This document shows positions 1 through 7,627 of a DNA stretch of 16,930 nucleotides, in pieces. Where the stretch lies: the NCBI GenBank assembly GCA_964504285.1, contig CAZDDZ010000062.1, forward strand, positions 1 to 16,930, given 5' to 3'. Within the stretch, counting starts at the first letter, position 1; every line of letters begins with the position of its first letter. The notes beneath the pieces are model-generated. The model searched no databases. It saw only the letters and a program-made list of their open reading frames with translations, and had not been told where the DNA came from. The stretch comes from Pseudoflavonifractor sp964504285 (lineage in GTDB: Bacteria; Bacillota; Clostridia; Oscillospirales; Oscillospiraceae). A program made the translations under genes and the position numbers.

Positions 1-971
1 CCGCCGTAGTGATTGCGCTGGGGGCGGAAAAGGCGGCAAAAATTTACCGCTATATGTCCGCTGAGGAGGTGGAGCGGCTGACCCGGAATGTAGCCCAGAC
101 CGATTATGCCTCCCACGATGAGATTGGGCAGGTACTGGATGACTTTTTACAGATGTGCGTCACCCGGCAGGTAATTCTGGAGGGCGGCGAGCAGTATGCC
201 AAGGAAATTTTACAGCAGGCCTTCGGCGGGCAGGTGGCGGAGGAGATGCTGATGAAAATAAAAGTACGGGTGCAGGAACATCTCTTTGACTTTTTAAACA
301 CCGTGGAGCCCCACACCGCAGCTTCGATTCTTGCAGAGGAGCATCCCCAACTGGCTGCCGTGGTGCTAGCCTATGCCGACAGCGAGGTGGCGGCCCTCAT
401 TTTGTCCCAGCTGCCCCAGAAAAAACGGCTGGACATTATTGACCGTGTGGTGCGGCTGGATAAGGTACAGCCCGAGATGGTAAAGCTGCTGGCCAAGACA
501 CTGGAGAGTAAGTTTGATCTGCCGTCGGACATTGAGTATCAGCGCTTTGGTGGCGTGGCCTCGGTGGCGGATATTATCTCCAAATTGGACTATGGCAGCG
601 AGAGACAGCTTTTCCAGGGGCTGCAGCAGAGTAACGCCGCCCTGGCGGAGTCCATCAGCCGGGCTATGTTTACCTTTGAGGATCTGGCAGTGCTGGCAGA
701 CGGCGATGTGAAAAAGGTACTGCGGCTGGCCGAGCCGATGGATTTGGTCTATGCCCTCAAGGGTGCGTCGGCAGAGATTATCCAGTGCGTATACGATAAT
801 ATTTCAAAGCGAATGCTGGAGAGCTTAAAGCTGGATTTGGAGCTTATGGAGCATGTGACGCCCGCCCAGATTGACCTTGCCAGAAAGCGGATTGTCACCA
901 TTGTCCGGCGGCTGCAAAGCGACGGCGAGATTGAAGTAAATAAAACCGGAAAGGGTGAGACCCTTGCCTAA
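1..971 (+). CDS. fliG: Flagellar motor switch protein FliG (5' end outside window)
   Basis: FliG forms the upper part of the cytoplasmic C-ring, where it sits on the MS ring (FliF), takes torque from the MotA stator and switches rotation direction. The frame is already open at base 3 and reads A-V-V-I-A-L-G-A-E-K, the usual FliG N-terminal stretch. The GTG at 9 is therefore an internal valine, and roughly 15-20 residues should lie upstream of the window. The middle domain carries an EEHPQLAAVVLAY segment, the EHPQ motif that contacts FliM. The C-terminal domain has AMFTFEDL (the MFxFEDL-type hinge) followed by DVKKVLRLAEPMDLVYALKG, the charged torque helix region. About 320 residues are visible, against about 335-340 for the family. 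The stop overlaps the start of fliH. Identification is certain; only the start is missing. Confidence 0.97.
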   Translation, partial: AVVIALGAEKAAKIYRYMSAEEVERLTRNVAQTDYASHDEIGQVLDDFLQMCVTRQVILEGGEQYAKEILQQAFGGQVAEEMLMKIKVRVQEHLFDFLNTVEPHTAASILAEEHPQLAAVVLAYADSEVAALILSQLPQKKRLDIIDRVVRLDKVQPEMVKLLAKTLESKFDLPSDIEYQRFGGVASVADIISKLDYGSERQLFQGLQQSNAALAESISRAMFTFEDLAVLADGDVKKVLRLAEPMDLVYALKGASAEIIQCVYDNISKRMLESLKLDLELMEHVTPAQIDLARKRIVTIVRRLQSDGEIEVNKTGKGETLA

Positions 972-1767
972 CGTCATAAAGTGCTCCGCCGGGGAAGCAC
1001 CCCTGCGGTATCCGATTTTTTCAGAGCTGCTTCCGGCGCTGCGGGAGGAAAAAACGGGGGAGGAGACCCCCGATGCCCTGCATCTTCGCCTGCGGGAGGA
1101 AGCCGTCGCGATAACGGCCCGTGCCCGGCAGGAGGCGCAGGAGCTGGTGGAGCGGGCCCGGGAGCAGGCCAATAGCATTCGCGCCACCGCATTTGAGACC
1201 GGTCATGCCGCAGGGGAGGAAACCGGCTTTCAAAATGGCTACGACAGGGGCTGTGCCGAGGGAGTCCGCCGGGGACGAGAGCAGGGACAGCAAATGGGTA
1301 TGGAGCAGGTCAGCCAGCAGTTTGCACAGCTGCTTGGCAAGCTGAATGAGACGCTGGCCACGCTGGAACAGGAAAAGGAACAGTTTCTGCGGCAGTATCG
1401 GCGGGATTTGACGCTGCTGACCGTCCACATTGCCGAGCAGGTGATTGGCCTGAACCTGTCTGCCAGTGCCCGGGCCATTGAAAAGATGATTGAAAACGCA
1501 GTGGACGGCATGAAGCCGCAGGAGTGGATTAAAATTTCCGTTTCCGACGAGGACTTGGCGCTGCTCACCCGGGAGCATGCGGATGTGGCGCGGCTGTTAG
1601 AGCATGTCAGCGCCCATGTGCGGCTGGAGGCCATTGAGGGAGCTAGACAGGGCACGCTGATTGTGGAGACACCGGACCGCATTGTAGACGCATGCAGTAG
1701 TGTCCAGATTGAGCAAATTAAGGCCTGTCTGGAGGAACTGGACGATGAATTTTTTGGGGCTGAATGA
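955..1767 (+). CDS. fliH: Flagellar assembly protein FliH (ATPase regulator)
   Basis: FliH is the stator-like regulator of the FliI export ATPase; it tethers FliI to the C-ring through FliN and the gate. The product is about 270 residues. An alpha-helical, Arg/Glu/Ala-rich middle leads into an uninterrupted series of nine glycines at every fourth position (about residues 83-115, GHAAGEETGFQNGYDRG and onward), the GxxxG repeat typical of FliH. The C-terminal half (LLTVHIAEQVIGLNLS, then ARQGTLIVETPDRIVDAS-like) matches the FliH/YscL/V-ATPase E-subunit fold. The start is ambiguous. GTG at 955 gives a 17-base overlap with fliG, whereas TTG at 964 (MPNVIK...) lies just after AAAGGGTGAG and resembles other FliH N-termini, so I slightly favour TTG 964. 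The stop overlaps fliI by 23 bases, suggesting coupled translation. Confidence 0.9.
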   Translation: MRPLPNVIKCSAGEAPLRYPIFSELLPALREEKTGEETPDALHLRLREEAVAITARARQEAQELVERAREQANSIRATAFETGHAAGEETGFQNGYDRGCAEGVRRGREQGQQMGMEQVSQQFAQLLGKLNETLATLEQEKEQFLRQYRRDLTLLTVHIAEQVIGLNLSASARAIEKMIENAVDGMKPQEWIKISVSDEDLALLTREHADVARLLEHVSAHVRLEAIEGARQGTLIVETPDRIVDACSSVQIEQIKACLEELDDEFFGAE

Positions 1768-3043
1768 GCGGGTAAGTCACCTGGAGACCAAACGGTATAT
1801 CGGCAAGGTGGAGCAGGTGGTGGGCATGGCTGTGGAGGCTTCCGGCATCAAGGCCTCCATTGCGGATGTGTGCCGGATTTACAGCGGAGGGTCGGAAACC
1901 CAGGCAGAGGTAGTGGGCTTTCGAAGGGAGCGGGTAATTTTAATGCCCTATGAGGGCATTCAGGGCATCGGCATCGGTGACTATGTGCGCAATACCCGGG
2001 AGCGGATGCAGGTGCCGGTAGGGGATTTTTTGGTGGGGCGCATTGTGGATGCTCTGGGAAGACCTATCGACGAACTGGGTGCGCTGCCAGAGGGGGAAAA
2101 AAGGGGCATTGAGCCGCCCGGTATCAGTCCCCTGTCCCGGGCACTGATTGAACAGCGCCTACCCTTTGGCGTAAAGGCCATTGACGGTATGCTAAGCATC
2201 GGAAAGGGCCAGCGTATGGGCATTTTTGCCGGAAGCGGCGTGGGGAAAAGCACCCTGCTGGGTATGGTGGCCAAGAATGTAAAGACCGATGTCAACGTCA
2301 TCGCCCTGGTGGGCGAGCGGGGGCGGGAGGTCCGGGAGTTCGTGGAACGGGATTTGGGTCCGGAGGGCCTGCGCCGCTCCGTGGTGGTGGTAGCTACCTC
2401 AGATCAGCCCGCCATGCTCCGCATGAAATGCGCCCTTGCCGCCACCGCCATCGCCGAATACTTTCGGGATCAGGGGCAGGATGTGCTGCTGATGATGGAT
2501 TCGCTGACCCGGTTCGCCATGGCGCAGCGGGAGATTGGGCTGGCCACGGGCGAGCCGCCGGTAGCCAGAGGGTATACCCCGTCCATCTATGCGGAGCTGC
2601 CACGGCTGCTGGAGCGCAGCGGTAATTTTCCCGGCGGCTCTATTACGGGCATTTATACCGTTCTGGTGGAGGGAGACGACACCAACGAGCCCATTGCCGA
2701 CATGGTGCGGGGCATTGTGGACGGACATATCATCCTCTCCCGTACGCTGGCGGCCCGCAACCATTTTCCCGCCATCGACATTGGCCCCAGCGTCAGCCGC
2801 CTTATGAGCACCATCGCGGGGGAGGAGCACCGTCATCTGGCGGCCGAGATTCGTAACCTGCTCAGCGTGTACGAGCAAAACTATGATTTGGTTTCCATCG
2901 GTGCCTATAAAACCGGCAGCAACCCCAAGCTGGATGCGGCGCTGGGGAAAATCGACCAGATTCATGACTTTCTAAAACAGGGCGTTGACCAGGCATTTGG
3001 CGAAGAAGAGACCATACAGGCCATGCGTGACATACTGGCTTAA
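1745..3043 (+). CDS. fliI: Flagellum-specific ATP synthase/export ATPase FliI
   Basis: FliI is the hexameric ATPase at the base of the flagellar type III export apparatus; it helps load and unfold substrates with FliH and FliJ. The Walker A loop AGSGVGKST is at about residues 162-170. The Walker B strand VLLMMD is at about 247-252, followed by SLTRFAMAQREIGLATGEPP, a segment diagnostic of the FliI/F1-beta-like family. The product is 432 residues, the normal family size. The frame is open further upstream to a GTG at 1700. ATG 1745 is preferred because GGAGGA lies 8 bases before it (1731-1736) and because MNFLGLNERVSHLETKRY gives the usual N-terminal length. It starts inside the end of fliH, and the fliJ start follows 15 bases after the stop. 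Confidence 0.97.
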   Translation: MNFLGLNERVSHLETKRYIGKVEQVVGMAVEASGIKASIADVCRIYSGGSETQAEVVGFRRERVILMPYEGIQGIGIGDYVRNTRERMQVPVGDFLVGRIVDALGRPIDELGALPEGEKRGIEPPGISPLSRALIEQRLPFGVKAIDGMLSIGKGQRMGIFAGSGVGKSTLLGMVAKNVKTDVNVIALVGERGREVREFVERDLGPEGLRRSVVVVATSDQPAMLRMKCALAATAIAEYFRDQGQDVLLMMDSLTRFAMAQREIGLATGEPPVARGYTPSIYAELPRLLERSGNFPGGSITGIYTVLVEGDDTNEPIADMVRGIVDGHIILSRTLAARNHFPAIDIGPSVSRLMSTIAGEEHRHLAAEIRNLLSVYEQNYDLVSIGAYKTGSNPKLDAALGKIDQIHDFLKQGVDQAFGEEETIQAMRDILA

Positions 3044-3057
3044 AGGAGTGAACGGAA

Positions 3058-3513
3058 TTGGGACAGATTTCTTTTTCCCTGGAGACGGTACACCAGTATA
3101 AAAAACAGGAGCTGGAGCAGGTGACGGAGGAGTGGAGAGCGCTGTGGGAGAAGGTGGAGCAGCAGCGTCAGGCCATTCGAACGCTGGAGGGGCAGTATCT
3201 GCAAAACGCCCAGCGCTTTCACAAGGAGAGCGAAGGGGGGGTATCCCTGCCGGACGCCCAGGCAAACCGGCGGTATTTGCAGCGGCTAAGCTGGGATTTG
3301 GAGCGAGCTCGGGGCGGGCTGGAGCAGGCAAATCAGGCGGCGGAAGCCAAGCGGGGCCTGTTGGTGCAGGTGAAGCAGGAGATTTCATCCATGGACAAGC
3401 TGAAGGAAAAACGAGTGGCCGAGTTTACCCAAAGACAGCAGAAAAAGGAAGAACGGTCTTTGGAGGAATTTGTGATGCACCAGAAAATAAGCCAGGCCAT
3501 GCGCCTGTACTAA
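3058..3513 (+). CDS. fliJ: Flagellar export chaperone-like protein FliJ
   Basis: FliJ is a small coiled-coil protein that sits in the FliI hexamer like the gamma subunit of F1 and links it to FlhA. The 151-residue product is almost wholly helical and rich in Gln, Glu, Lys and Arg. It shows long heptad-like stretches such as YKKQELEQVTEEWRALWEKV and EEFVMHQKISQAM. FliJ sequences are poorly conserved, so the call rests on length, coiled-coil composition and position between fliI and fliK. The start is TTG at 3058, preceded by AAAGGAG at 3042-3048; no ATG in this frame fits better. A long open frame crosses the gene in another phase, but it is a GC-rich shadow of fliK. Confidence 0.85.
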   Translation: MGQISFSLETVHQYKKQELEQVTEEWRALWEKVEQQRQAIRTLEGQYLQNAQRFHKESEGGVSLPDAQANRRYLQRLSWDLERARGGLEQANQAAEAKRGLLVQVKQEISSMDKLKEKRVAEFTQRQQKKEERSLEEFVMHQKISQAMRLY

Positions 3514-3527
3514 GGAGCGTGGAATAT

Positions 3528-4565
3528 GTGAATGCCGCCATGACTGCCGCAGCCCCGCCCCAGCGCACTCAAGGCAAACGCCCCCCCGGCGCAAAGCGTG
3601 AGGGTGCGGCCACAGAGTGCTTTTGGGACAGTGTGTGCCGCCGCTTAGAGGGAAACGAGCAGCGGCCCCAAGCGCAATCACAGGAGGAGGACGAGCCCAC
3701 CCAAACCATTCCCGGCGGCGAGATGCTGGTGTGGCTGCCGTCTGTGCCGCTGTGGACGGCGGAAGCCTTGCCGCAAGGCACTCCGCTGCCGGGGGAGGGC
3801 GGTGGGGCAGGGACAATACAGACCGCCGCCCCGGTGTTGCCGATGCCGCTGTGCGAGGAAGGGCCGGTGCCTGCTCCTTCGTCGGGCATACCCGGGGGGC
3901 GGGAGCTGCACACACGGCCCCAGATAACCGCACTTGCCGCGAAGGAGACACCCTCGATGCTTGCGCCGGAAAAAACAGCCGTGCCGTCAGACGGCGGCAC
4001 GGAGGAGCAGATCGGCGTACCCCACCGGGAAACGGAGCCAAAGGTGTCTGTGACGACTCAGGGCATGGCTCCGGAGGGAACTGCCGTGCACTTTTTGGTG
4101 GGTGATGGGGAGCAGGGGGACACGCCGGTGCAAAGGGCCGACCTCCCTCGCCAGATTAGTGCCCGGGTAGAGCAATCTCTGACCGAGGGACTGACGGAAT
4201 TTGAGATGGAGCTGTCCCCCCAGCATCTGGGCAAGCTGCGGGTGCGTCTTACCTTGGACGGGGAAATGAGCCGCATGGAGGTAAGCTGTTTCCGCGGGGA
4301 GACCCAAAAGCTCCTTTTGGAGCAGGCTGACCAACTGGCCGCACTGATAAGCAGGCACACTGGGGGAAAAACCGAGGTGCACATTACCCGAGAGCCGGAG
4401 CCGCCCCATCAGTCGCCCCGTGGTGACGACGGGGGACAGTCCGGCCAGCGCCAACAGGAAAACCGCCGACAGTCACCGGAGCGGGAACGACGGAAAAGTG
4501 ATTTGGAGTCAGAGTGGTTTTGGCAGACCCTGCAAGGCCGCGTGACCAATTGGAAGGGAGAATAA
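3528..4565 (+). CDS. fliK: Flagellar hook-length control protein FliK
   Basis: FliK is exported during hook growth, measures hook length and triggers the FlhB specificity switch from hook to filament substrates. The product is 345 residues. A long, low-complexity N-terminal part rich in Pro, Gly, Ala, Glu and Thr (about 1-200) is typical of the ruler region. The C-terminal Flg_hook domain starts near residue 215, with ELSPQHLGKLRVRLTLDG at about 228-245 and then KLLLEQADQLAALI. The tail after about 285 is charged and Gln/Arg rich. The frame is open back into fliJ, but the start is most likely GTG 3528 (VNAAMTAAAPP), ten bases after AAGGAG at 3512-3517. ATG 3540 is a weaker alternative because it is too far from that site. 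Confidence 0.88.
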   Translation: MNAAMTAAAPPQRTQGKRPPGAKREGAATECFWDSVCRRLEGNEQRPQAQSQEEDEPTQTIPGGEMLVWLPSVPLWTAEALPQGTPLPGEGGGAGTIQTAAPVLPMPLCEEGPVPAPSSGIPGGRELHTRPQITALAAKETPSMLAPEKTAVPSDGGTEEQIGVPHRETEPKVSVTTQGMAPEGTAVHFLVGDGEQGDTPVQRADLPRQISARVEQSLTEGLTEFEMELSPQHLGKLRVRLTLDGEMSRMEVSCFRGETQKLLLEQADQLAALISRHTGGKTEVHITREPEPPHQSPRGDDGGQSGQRQQENRRQSPERERRKSDLESEWFWQTLQGRVTNWKGE

Positions 4566-4568
4566 TCC

Positions 4569-5054
4569 ATGCCCATTACAGGTGCAGGCGCCGCCGGCGG
4601 CTATCAGGCCGTTGGTCAAGGGGCGCAAAAGCAAAAGACCGACATTAACATCGATGACTTTCTGTCCCTGATTGCGGTGCAGCTGCAAAACCAGGACATG
4701 ATGAATCCCATGAAGGACACGGAATTTATGGGGCAGATGGCCCAGTTTACCACTATGCAGATGGTGCAGGGCCTGCTGGAGCAGTCCAGTGCCGGCTATG
4801 CCATGTCCATGCTGGGCAAGGAGGTAGAGGCCGCCGCCATTGTGGGCGGAAAGCTGGAGGTCACCCGTGGAGCCGTGGGCAGCGTTTCTCTCTTTGAGGG
4901 CCAGCCCATATTGTATATCGGGGATAAGGGTTTCACCATGGATTCCGTCATGGTCGTCCACCAAAAGGCTGCCGCCGGAGAGGGCGGAGATACCGGGGAT
5001 ACCGGGGATACCGGGGATACCGAACAGGGCGGCGAAGCCGCTACATTATTATAA
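4569..5054 (+). CDS. flgD: Flagellar hook-capping scaffold protein FlgD
   Basis: FlgD caps the growing hook and promotes insertion of FlgE subunits. The conserved N-terminal module is present: DDFLSLIAVQLQNQDMMNPM followed by DTEFMGQMAQFTTMQ (about residues 28-65). The product has 161 residues, so it is the short Firmicute form without the full Tudor/FnIII-like C-terminal extension of enteric FlgD. The C-terminus carries a Gly-Asp-Thr repeat (GDTGDTGDTGDT), encoded by a perfect 9-bp tandem repeat. ATG 4569 lies three bases after the fliK stop, with GGAAGGGAG upstream. The flgE start follows 13 bases after the stop, which fits a hook-assembly pair. Confidence 0.94.
   Translation: MPITGAGAAGGYQAVGQGAQKQKTDINIDDFLSLIAVQLQNQDMMNPMKDTEFMGQMAQFTTMQMVQGLLEQSSAGYAMSMLGKEVEAAAIVGGKLEVTRGAVGSVSLFEGQPILYIGDKGFTMDSVMVVHQKAAAGEGGDTGDTGDTGDTEQGGEAATLL
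4989..5021 (+). repeat. 9-bp tandem repeat within flgD
   Basis: The unit GATACCGGG occurs three times in full plus a six-base partial copy, with no mismatches. It keeps the reading frame and encodes Asp-Thr-Gly repeats at the FlgD C-terminus. A repeat of exactly three codons can gain or lose units without disrupting the gene. It was seen directly; any length variation between strains is inference. Confidence 0.95.
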
Positions 5055-5067
5055 AGGAGAATGCAAC

Positions 5068-5991
5068 ATGGTCAGATCACTGTTTTCCGGCGTGGCGGGT
5101 CTGCGTGCCCACCAGACCAAGATGGATGTCATCGGCAACAACATTGCAAATGTCAATACATATGGCTTTAAGTCCGGGCGCGTCACCTTTAAGGATGCCT
5201 TTTACCAGACCCTCACCGGCTCCAGTAACGCCTCCAACGGCATGGGCGGCAGCAACGCGTCTCAAATTGGCTACGGCTCCACCATCGGCTCTATCGATGT
5301 GATGCACAACCAGGGGGCATTTTCACCCACGGACAACCCCTGCGATTTGATGATTCAGGGTAACGGCTATTTCATGGTGGGCCCTGTCAATCAGAATGGG
5401 GCGGGGGACGATATGGGCTACTCCGCCACCAACGGCAGCGTGAGCGAATTAAATCTGACCCGCATCGGAGCGTTTACCTTTGACGCCCAGGGCTTTTTGG
5501 TAGACTCCAACAAAAACATTGTTTACGGATTCCGGCCCGACTCGGTGACAGACGGCGGCTTTACCCATTCCGACAGGGTCTACGCCCTGAAAATTCCCGC
5601 CCCCGGCAAGGACTATGACCCCGACCGGGAGGGGATGCTGCTCAGCGACATTACCTTCTCCAGCGACGGTACCATTACCGGCCTGGCGGCGGATGGCAGT
5701 CTGGTTTACGTGGGTCGTGTGGCCATGGCCAATGTGCCCAATCCTAACGGTTTGGAAATGACGGAGAACTCTTACTTCAAGGCCAAGCAGAACACCGGCA
5801 CGGTTCAGGCCTTCACCCCCGGCACCGGTACCACAGGCAAGGTGCACGCAGGCGGCCTGGAAATGTCCAACGTGGATCTCTCCAAGGAATTCACCGAGAT
5901 GATCGTGACCCAGCGGGGCTATCAGGCGAACACCCGCATCATCACTGTTACGGACGAAATGCTCCAGGAGCTGGTCAATATTAAGCGGTAA
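5068..5991 (+). CDS. flgE: Flagellar hook protein FlgE
   Basis: FlgE is the structural subunit of the hook, the flexible joint between rod and filament. The N-terminus SLFSGVAGLRAHQTKMDVIG, followed by NNIANVNTYGFKSGR, is the rod/hook family signature. The C-terminus LSKEFTEMIVTQRGYQANTR, then IITVTDEMLQELVNIKR, completes the D0 domain. Position directly after flgD and the TYGFKSGRVTFKDAFYQTL segment favour FlgE over FlgF or FlgG. At 307 residues it is shorter than enteric FlgE (about 400) but within the Firmicute range. The frame is open back to 4840 inside flgD; ATG 5068 is chosen because AAAGGAG lies at 5053-5059 and it gives the standard N-terminus. No flbD gene lies in the 37 bases before motA. 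Confidence 0.93.
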   Translation: MVRSLFSGVAGLRAHQTKMDVIGNNIANVNTYGFKSGRVTFKDAFYQTLTGSSNASNGMGGSNASQIGYGSTIGSIDVMHNQGAFSPTDNPCDLMIQGNGYFMVGPVNQNGAGDDMGYSATNGSVSELNLTRIGAFTFDAQGFLVDSNKNIVYGFRPDSVTDGGFTHSDRVYALKIPAPGKDYDPDREGMLLSDITFSSDGTITGLAADGSLVYVGRVAMANVPNPNGLEMTENSYFKAKQNTGTVQAFTPGTGTTGKVHAGGLEMSNVDLSKEFTEMIVTQRGYQANTRIITVTDEMLQELVNIKR

Positions 5992-6028
5992 TAGGTAATC
6001 ATCAGACGGACGGGAGATAAAAAGAACC

Positions 6029-6853
6029 ATGACGACACTCATTGGAATCATCTTTGGCTTTGCCTTGGTGATCGCCGGAATCGGCGCGGCCAACCTCACC
6101 AACTTTATCGATCTAAGCAGCGTGTGGATTGTGGTGGGGGGGACGGCGGCGGCCACCGCCGCTTCGGTCAAATGGCAGCAGTTATGCCAAATACCCTTGC
6201 ACATGCGAATTCTGTTTGGCAGAAATCGCAATCGACCCATGCGTTATGTGCAAATTTTGGAGGAGCTTGCCATCGAGGCTAGAAAGGGCGGGGTGCCGTC
6301 ATTGGAGGGAAAGACCGAGGTCTACCGCGACCCCTTTTTGACCAAGGGCATCAGCCTTATTGTGGACTCCTTCGAGGCGGATAAGGTGCGGGAGATTCTG
6401 GAGGTTGAGCTGGACAGCCTGGAACAGCGCCACGATGCCGGGATTGTCATCTACCAAAAGGCGGCCACGTTTGCGCCCGCCTTCGGCATGATCGGAACCT
6501 TAATCGGTCTTATTAACATGCTCAAATCCCTGAGCCTGGACATGGGCGGCAGCGACACGCTGGGCACCGGCATGTCCGTAGCACTGGTGACCACCTTTTA
6601 CGGCAGTATGCTGGCCAATCTGGTGTTCCTGCCGATTGCCAACAAGCTAACCGGTCTCCACGAGGATGAGCTTTTGTGCAAGCAGATAGTTGTAGAGGGC
6701 GTATTGGCCATAGAAGCGGGAGAAAGCCCCCATTTTGTTCGGGAAAAGCTGCTGGGCTTTCTGCGGGAAAAGGAACGGCGGAAGAAAAAGAAGCCTGCCG
6801 CGCCCCGGGGATTCCGGCGGGTCAATCCGGCGGAAGGGGAGCAAGGGGTATGA
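6029..6853 (+). CDS. motA: Flagellar stator protein MotA
   Basis: MotA forms the pentameric ring of the stator; with MotB it conducts ions across the membrane and pushes on FliG. The product is 274 residues with four membrane segments. The first two are at the N-terminus (LIGIIFGFALVIAGIGAA and WIVVGGTAAATAASV). The last two are in the second half (PAFGMIGTLIGLINML and MSVALVTTFYGSMLANLVF), joined to a charged cytoplasmic loop. The conserved prolines of the third and fourth membrane segments appear in APAFGMIG and FLPIANKL. The tail is strongly basic (REKERRKKKKP). ATG 6029 is preceded by GGGAGA at 6012-6017. The stop overlaps the motB start in ATGA. The coupling ion cannot be read reliably from the sequence. 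Confidence 0.96.
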   Translation: MTTLIGIIFGFALVIAGIGAANLTNFIDLSSVWIVVGGTAAATAASVKWQQLCQIPLHMRILFGRNRNRPMRYVQILEELAIEARKGGVPSLEGKTEVYRDPFLTKGISLIVDSFEADKVREILEVELDSLEQRHDAGIVIYQKAATFAPAFGMIGTLIGLINMLKSLSLDMGGSDTLGTGMSVALVTTFYGSMLANLVFLPIANKLTGLHEDELLCKQIVVEGVLAIEAGESPHFVREKLLGFLREKERRKKKKPAAPRGFRRVNPAEGEQGV

Positions 6854-7626
6854 GACGGTACAAACGCCGGGCAGAGTCGGGCGGTGACTGGATTTTTACA
6901 TACAGCGACATGGTCACGCTGCTTCTGTGCTTTTTTGTGCTGATGTATTCCATGTCTACGCTGGATGTGAATCGGTGGATGCAGGTGGTGAAGTCCCTGA
7001 ACAAAGACGCGGAGCAGACCGAAATCGTCCAACTGCCAACCGAGGGCGGAGAGCTGGAAGGGCCGGGGAACGACCACATCCAATCGGATTTGAGCAGTAT
7101 GGAGGAGATTTACCTCTCCATGGAGCACTATGTGGAGGAGAACCAGCTTACCGACAATATCCAGATTTATAAGGGCGACGGATATGCCTTTGTAGTGTTT
7201 CAAAACAGTCTCTTTTTTGACGGCGACAGCTATGCCCTTCGCCCCAGCGCCCAGTCCATTCTGGATGCCTTTTGCAACAGCGTTGCTCCTCACGGCGAGG
7301 AGGTGCAGGAAATTCGTATTTTGGGTCATACCACCCAGGGTGTGGCAAATCGGCCCAACAATCCCCAGAACGACCGCTTCCTTGCTTCCAATCGGGCCAC
7401 CAATGTGCTGCTCTACATTCAAAATAAGCACATTGTAGACCCTGCCAAGCTGATTTCCGAGGGGCTGGGCCAGTTTCACCCGGTGGCACCCTTTGATACC
7501 GAGGAAAATCGGTCGAAAAACCGGCGGGTGGAGATTCTTTTAACCGACGGAAGCTATGGCAATCAAACGCTGAGTGATATTTACCAGCAAATCGGAATAC
7601 TGCCCGACCAGGGCCGGGAGGGATAA
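6850..7626 (+). CDS. motB: Flagellar stator protein MotB
   Basis: MotB anchors the stator to peptidoglycan and carries the ion-binding aspartate of the channel. The product is 258 residues. It has a short basic N-terminus, then one membrane helix (WIFTYSDMVTLLLCFFVLMY, about 14-33) whose Asp20 is the conserved ion-binding residue. A linker leads to a C-terminal OmpA-like peptidoglycan-binding domain (about 120-250, with LRPSAQSILDAF, IRILGHT, SNRATNVLLYI and NRRVEILL). The usual GHTDN is GHTTQG here. The frame extends upstream to 6676, but ATG 6850 (MRRYKRR) overlaps the motA stop by four bases and gives the normal length. No fliL lies between motB and fliM. Confidence 0.96.
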   Translation: MRRYKRRAESGGDWIFTYSDMVTLLLCFFVLMYSMSTLDVNRWMQVVKSLNKDAEQTEIVQLPTEGGELEGPGNDHIQSDLSSMEEIYLSMEHYVEENQLTDNIQIYKGDGYAFVVFQNSLFFDGDSYALRPSAQSILDAFCNSVAPHGEEVQEIRILGHTTQGVANRPNNPQNDRFLASNRATNVLLYIQNKHIVDPAKLISEGLGQFHPVAPFDTEENRSKNRRVEILLTDGSYGNQTLSDIYQQIGILPDQGREG

Positions 7627-7627
7627 C

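Noticed and set aside
1021..1578. Long minus-strand open frame over fliH, and similar antisense frames over flgE, motB, flhB and the rod genes
   Set aside because: GC-rich coding DNA leaves the opposite strand open. The translations show no family pattern, and the plus-strand genes are unambiguous.
3132..3527. In-frame extension of fliK back through fliJ, with a start at 3132
   Set aside because: This frame overlaps the well-supported fliJ, its translation is low-complexity Gly/Ala/Arg without family similarity, and GTG 3528 has a good ribosome site.
4840..5067. In-frame extension of flgE into flgD
   Set aside because: It is the shadow of flgD and its tandem repeat (it reads IPGIPGIPG). ATG 5068 has AAAGGAG before it and gives the canonical FlgE N-terminus.
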